Assembly: GCF_012027395.1 (NCBI RefSeq)
Contig: NZ_SNUJ01000005.1
Coordinates: 1 to 64,000, forward strand
DNA length: 64,000 nt
Direction: 5' to 3'
From: Thermococcus sp. LS1
GTDB taxonomy: Archaea > Methanobacteriota_B > Thermococci > Thermococcales > Thermococcaceae
Positions 61,438-64,000 of this stretch are shown piece after piece (position 1 is the first letter of the stretch; the number at the start of each line of letters is the position of its first letter). The notes under the pieces were generated by a model that saw nothing but the letters and a program-made list of their open reading frames with translations, had not been told where the DNA came from and did no database searches. Position numbers and translations under genes: made by a program.

Positions 61438-61962
61438 ATGGTTCCACCTGAACTCGACGAGGGGCTCCCCCTAGAGAAGATTAAAGACTTCTCCATTGAG
61501 GAGCTCCTCGGAATGGCCATCAAGGCCGAGATTGGGGCGAGGGAGTTCTACACAAGCCTCGCCGAGAGAATAGACATTCAGACCCTCAAGGAGAAGATAG
61601 AGTGGCTCGCCAGAGAGGAAGAAAAGCACGAGACGCTTTTGAGGGAAATCTACACGAACATGTTCCCGGGACAAGAGGTCGTCTTCCCGGAGGAGCACAT
61701 AGGACCGGAGCTCCAGCCGGTAGTGAGGGAACTCTACAAGGTCGAGGACATAATAGACCTAATCCGTTGGGCTATGAAAGCCGAAGAGATAGCGGCCAAC
61801 TTCTACGCCGAGCTCGAGAACATCGTGGAAACGGAAGACAAGAAGAGACTCATGCGCTATTTGAGCGACATTGAGAAAGGCCACTACTATACCCTCAAGG
61901 CCGAGTACGAGCTCCTCCTTGACTGGGCAATGTACAGCCAGATGATGAACGTCGGGCCGTAA
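61438..61962 (+). CDS. Ferritin-like diiron protein (rubrerythrin-type)
   Basis: A 174-residue diiron bundle with ligand pairs IKAEIGAREFY with REEEKHETL, and MKAEEIAANFYAEL with DIEKGHYYTL. It has an N-terminal leader like the copies at 22035 and 57070. No rubredoxin domain is seen. It begins three bases after the second MIP18 gene, so Fe-S assembly proteins and a diiron protein share a transcript. Iron storage, peroxide reduction or iron donation are possible. Confidence 0.8.
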   Translation: MVPPELDEGLPLEKIKDFSIEELLGMAIKAEIGAREFYTSLAERIDIQTLKEKIEWLAREEEKHETLLREIYTNMFPGQEVVFPEEHIGPELQPVVRELYKVEDIIDLIRWAMKAEEIAANFYAELENIVETEDKKRLMRYLSDIEKGHYYTLKAEYELLLDWAMYSQMMNVGP

Positions 61963-62016
61963 ACCCTTCTACCATTTTTCTCTCCAGGACATTGGATTTC
62001 TTAAAGAGAAAAAGGT

Positions 62017-62316
62017 TCAAAGCTCCACTTTTACTCCTGTCTCCTCCTCGACCTCCTCAAAGCCCTTTTTCATCCATTCCTTCAGCTCAGGGTCGAGCTT
62101 GAGGAGTAGAGCCAAAAACTCGCCTACATGCTCCTTCTCCTCATTTGCAACATCGAGGAAGGTGTGTTTTACCGCCTCGTCATCAATCAGCTCAGCAAAC
62201 TGCTCGTAGAAGTTTATAGCGTCGAGCTCAGCTATGACCGCCCAGCGGAGGGCCTGGACGATTTCCTTCTTGGACAGCTTTTCTTTGTTTATGGAAATGG
62301 GGTTCAAACCCAGCAT
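62017..62316 (-). CDS. Small ferritin-like protein, encapsulated-ferritin type
   Basis: A 99-residue protein with only one diiron pair: VIAELDAINFYEQ near residue 30 and ANEEKEHVGEF near 62. This half-ferritin layout is that of the encapsulated ferritin (EncFtn) family, which dimerises to form the site. A C-terminal acidic tail follows; no typical encapsulin-targeting sequence is apparent. No shell gene is in the window. In some Thermococcales the shell and this domain are fused. The ATG at 62316 follows GGTGATT. Confidence 0.7.
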   Translation of the reverse strand: MLGLNPISINKEKLSKKEIVQALRWAVIAELDAINFYEQFAELIDDEAVKHTFLDVANEEKEHVGEFLALLLKLDPELKEWMKKGFEEVEEETGVKVEL

Positions 62317-62360
62317 GGAATCACCGTCCATATATCGTCCCTGAAGGTTATAACGCTTCC

Positions 62361-62840
62361 TCAGTCAACCTCGAGGCTGAAATCCTGGTAGTCCATCCAG
62401 ATGCCCGTCTTCATGACGGAGTCGTACTGGGCTTTAAGTAGCTCATAGTGGGACTTCTCGACCTTTGCAAGCTCTTCAAAGATACGCCTGACACCCTCAT
62501 GCTCGGCCTCCTTTGCCGCCCTCTCGTAGAATTCCCACGTCAGCTTTTCCTGCTCCATTCCAATCCTTACCGCATCGACTTCACTGAGGTTCTTTTCGTT
62601 CACGTTGACCAGGAGCTTTTCGAGAGTTTTCCTATCCACCACGGGTAGCTCGCACTTCTCTATCAGGGCCTCGACGAACTTCTCCTCAAACAGGCCCCAG
62701 TGCTCGGCCTCCTCGTGGGCCAAAAATAAGAACATCTTCTTTGCCTTATCATCCCTGGCCTTTTTGGCCAGCTTTAGGTAGAACTTCAGCTCGGTCTTCT
62801 CAACTTCCAAAGCCAAAGCTAAAGCCTCAATCTCCTTCAT
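62361..62840 (-). CDS. Ferritin-like diiron protein (erythrin-type)
   Basis: A 159-residue diiron bundle with ligand pairs VEKTELKFY with HEEAEHWG, and QEKLTWEFY with VEKSHYELL. Two halves of about 75 residues each are visible. The ATG at 62840 is preceded by GGTGGTATC. It runs minus, sharing the promoter region with the acetyltransferase gene, and ends 45 bases from the EncFtn-like start, so the two may be one unit. Confidence 0.8.
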   Translation of the reverse strand: MKEIEALALALEVEKTELKFYLKLAKKARDDKAKKMFLFLAHEEAEHWGLFEEKFVEALIEKCELPVVDRKTLEKLLVNVNEKNLSEVDAVRIGMEQEKLTWEFYERAAKEAEHEGVRRIFEELAKVEKSHYELLKAQYDSVMKTGIWMDYQDFSLEVD

Positions 62841-62843
62841 GAT

Positions 62844-62890
62844 ACCACCAAAGAGTTTTATTGAGCTTCTGACTAATAACCTTTGGTGGT
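62844..62890. repeat. Mirrored leader repeat between divergent genes
   Basis: ACCACCAAAG (62844-62853) and CTTTGGTGGT (62881-62890) are perfect inverted copies 27 bases apart, so each divergent gene has the same CTTTGGTGGT in its leader. A TATA-like TTTTATTG lies between. Confidence 0.5.
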
Positions 62891-62895
62891 CGAAA

Positions 62896-63420
62896 GTGAG
62901 GATTGAAAGGGTTGAAATTCCCATCAGGCTGAAAGATGAGCTGGTAAAGTTCGTCTTCAGGGTTTACCAGGGCACGAATGGAGCTTATCCAGCGCTCGAA
63001 TGGGTCGAAAACAAGCCGAGTATTGACGATTTCGAGGGCTTCAGGAAGGTTTACGAGCCTTTCCTTGAGTTCCGTCTTGGGAAAGAGTTCGACGAGCTAT
63101 ACGTTCTGAAGGAAGGTGGAAAGATAATAGGCACCCTCGCCCTCGTCTACAACCTGGAGGGCAAGGACGTCTGGTGGGTGCCAGAGGAGATTAAGAGCGA
63201 GAGAACGGGCCTCATAGAGTTCTTCATGGTTGATCCTGCCTACAAAGGTAAGGGCTACGGCTCAAAGCTCCTAGAGTTCGCCATAACTCGCCTGGCCGAG
63301 CTAGGAAAAGATGCCTACGTGATAACCTTCCCGAACCTTGAGGCCTACGGCTACTATCTCAGGAAGGGCTTCGAGAAGGTGATAGACTACAAGGAGTTCG
63401 TGGTGTTGAGAAAAACATAG
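62896..63420 (+). CDS. GNAT-family N-acetyltransferase
   Basis: A 174-residue acetyltransferase. The core motif A is GLIEFFMVDPAYKGKGYGSKLLEFA near residue 115, the acetyl-CoA-binding loop. I start at the GTG at 62896; the longer frame to 62839 has no ribosome binding site. CTTTGGTGGT sits upstream. The substrate is unknown. Confidence 0.85.
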   Translation: MRIERVEIPIRLKDELVKFVFRVYQGTNGAYPALEWVENKPSIDDFEGFRKVYEPFLEFRLGKEFDELYVLKEGGKIIGTLALVYNLEGKDVWWVPEEIKSERTGLIEFFMVDPAYKGKGYGSKLLEFAITRLAELGKDAYVITFPNLEAYGYYLRKGFEKVIDYKEFVVLRKT

Positions 63421-63431
63421 GGCAGAGAGCG

Positions 63432-64000
63432 CTAGGTAGCTCCCGGAGGCCTGAACATATCCTCAATATCATTGCGAATTTTCTTGAACGGTCCTTCCAG
63501 GTACACCTTCCCGCCGCTTATGACCACTGCGTAATCCGCCAGTCCTTCAAAAGGCCCCCATATGTGGCTTATGAGGATGAAGCTCCTGCCTTTGCCTTTC
63601 CACTTCCTGATGATGCCCACGATTTCGACAACGCTCTCGAAGTCTACATTGGCCAGCGGCTCGTCCAGAAACACCACATCGGGCTCTCCCACGAAGGCCT
63701 GCGCGAGGCTCAGTCTCTTCAGCATTCCCGAGGAGTAGCCATCTATCCGTCTGTCGAGGGCGTCCTCGATGCCGAAGAGCTTGGCGGCCTTTTCTGCATC
63801 CTCTGGATCCGTACCCCTGCTCCTCGCTATGAATTCCAGCCATTCCCGTCCCGTAGTCAGCTTCGGGAATCTTCCGGGGTCAAAGGCTACGCCAACGCTT
63901 TTCCTTGCCTCCGGATGCCTCCAGGGATCCTTTCCGAGGAGCTTCACAGTTCCTTTCGTTGGCTTGTAGAGGCCTAGTGAGACCTTCATGAAGGTGCTCT
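63432..64000 (-). CDS. ABC transporter ATP-binding protein (partial)
   Basis: An ABC ATPase that extends past the end of the window, so its Walker A and N-terminus are missing; the visible frame continues upstream of the ATG at 63989. The signature is YSSGMLKRLSLAQAF, Walker B is VVFLDEPLANVDFES, and the H-loop is ISHIWG. It matches the ABC-2 exporter class and probably has its permease beyond the window. At the C-terminus it ends EDMFRPPGAT. Confidence 0.88.
   Translation of the reverse strand, partial: STFMKVSLGLYKPTKGTVKLLGKDPWRHPEARKSVGVAFDPGRFPKLTTGREWLEFIARSRGTDPEDAEKAAKLFGIEDALDRRIDGYSSGMLKRLSLAQAFVGEPDVVFLDEPLANVDFESVVEIVGIIRKWKGKGRSFILISHIWGPFEGLADYAVVISGGKVYLEGPFKKIRNDIEDMFRPPGAT

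Noticed and set aside
1-64000. CRISPR array, insertion sequence, rRNA or tRNA genes
   Set aside because: No regularly spaced repeats, transposase frames or RNA gene cores were seen on reading; a tRNA scan could not be run.

Overview
The window comes from a hyperthermophilic euryarchaeon of the order Thermococcales, most likely Thermococcus. The basis is the archaeal gene set (PCNA next to a GINS subunit, TFS, a CopR-type Lrp/TRASH regulator), the Pyrococcus-like oxygen-defence set (superoxide reductase, rubredoxin, rubrerythrin, NAD(P)H:rubredoxin oxidoreductase), archaeal TATA boxes and GGTG-type ribosome binding sites. I saw no rRNA, tRNA, CRISPR array or transposase. Species and all functions below are read from the sequence by eye; no database search was run.

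Layout. 1-8711 (minus): a formate-hydrogenlyase-type operon: molybdopterin oxidoreductase, polyferredoxin, two antiporter-like membrane subunits, an NuoH-like subunit and the start of a group 4 [NiFe] hydrogenase large subunit cut by the window edge. A divergent DsrE-family gene follows. 9247-10573: decayed DNA with remains of a PAP2 phosphatase and a membrane protein. 10574-13040 (minus): ASCH protein, HAD phosphatase, DUF3783 protein, Sir2 deacylase. 13188-20933 (plus): amino acid permease, glyA, two secreted Ig-like proteins (one frameshifted), TFS, a small protein, PCNA, Gins15 and a second molybdopterin oxidoreductase. 21160-25899: peroxiredoxin, a ferritin-like protein, a three-gene ABC exporter and a methyltransferase.

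26158-39936 is a metal-resistance island: CopA, the regulator CopR, a CcdA-like protein, a Met/His-rich protein, CopB, a Zn/Cd-type P1B-ATPase with its ArsR regulator, a YHS protein and a CopZ-type chaperone, interleaved with methyltransferases and a DMT transporter. Several genes look more AT-rich than their flanks, and one methyltransferase carries two frameshifts.

40022-63420 is an iron, Fe-S, sulfur and oxygen-defence region: DUF302 and CoA-binding proteins, FTR1 iron permease, AhpC-type peroxiredoxin, FMN reductase joined to a truncated DUF998 gene, sufCBD, ferritin, ThiI and an E1-like enzyme, nitroreductase, a thioredoxin-CcdA protein, a 2-oxoacid:ferredoxin oxidoreductase, a bacterioferritin-comigratory-type peroxiredoxin, a flavodiiron protein, NROR, rubrerythrin, rubredoxin, superoxide reductase, two MIP18-family proteins and several ferritin-like diiron proteins. 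Seven ferritin-superfamily proteins lie in the 64 kb. The window ends in an ABC ATPase.

The oxygen-defence genes form one electron route: NROR reduces rubredoxin, which feeds superoxide reductase, rubrerythrin and the flavodiiron protein, while ferritin-like proteins and FTR1 control iron and Suf/MIP18 rebuild Fe-S clusters. Promoters of three peroxide-defence genes (21106, 42565, 58722) share AACCT/AGGTT inverted repeats, which may be the operator of one regulator. Other promoters (formate-hydrogenlyase, copB, Met-rich protein, arsR, suf, nitroreductase, FTR1) carry their own palindromes.
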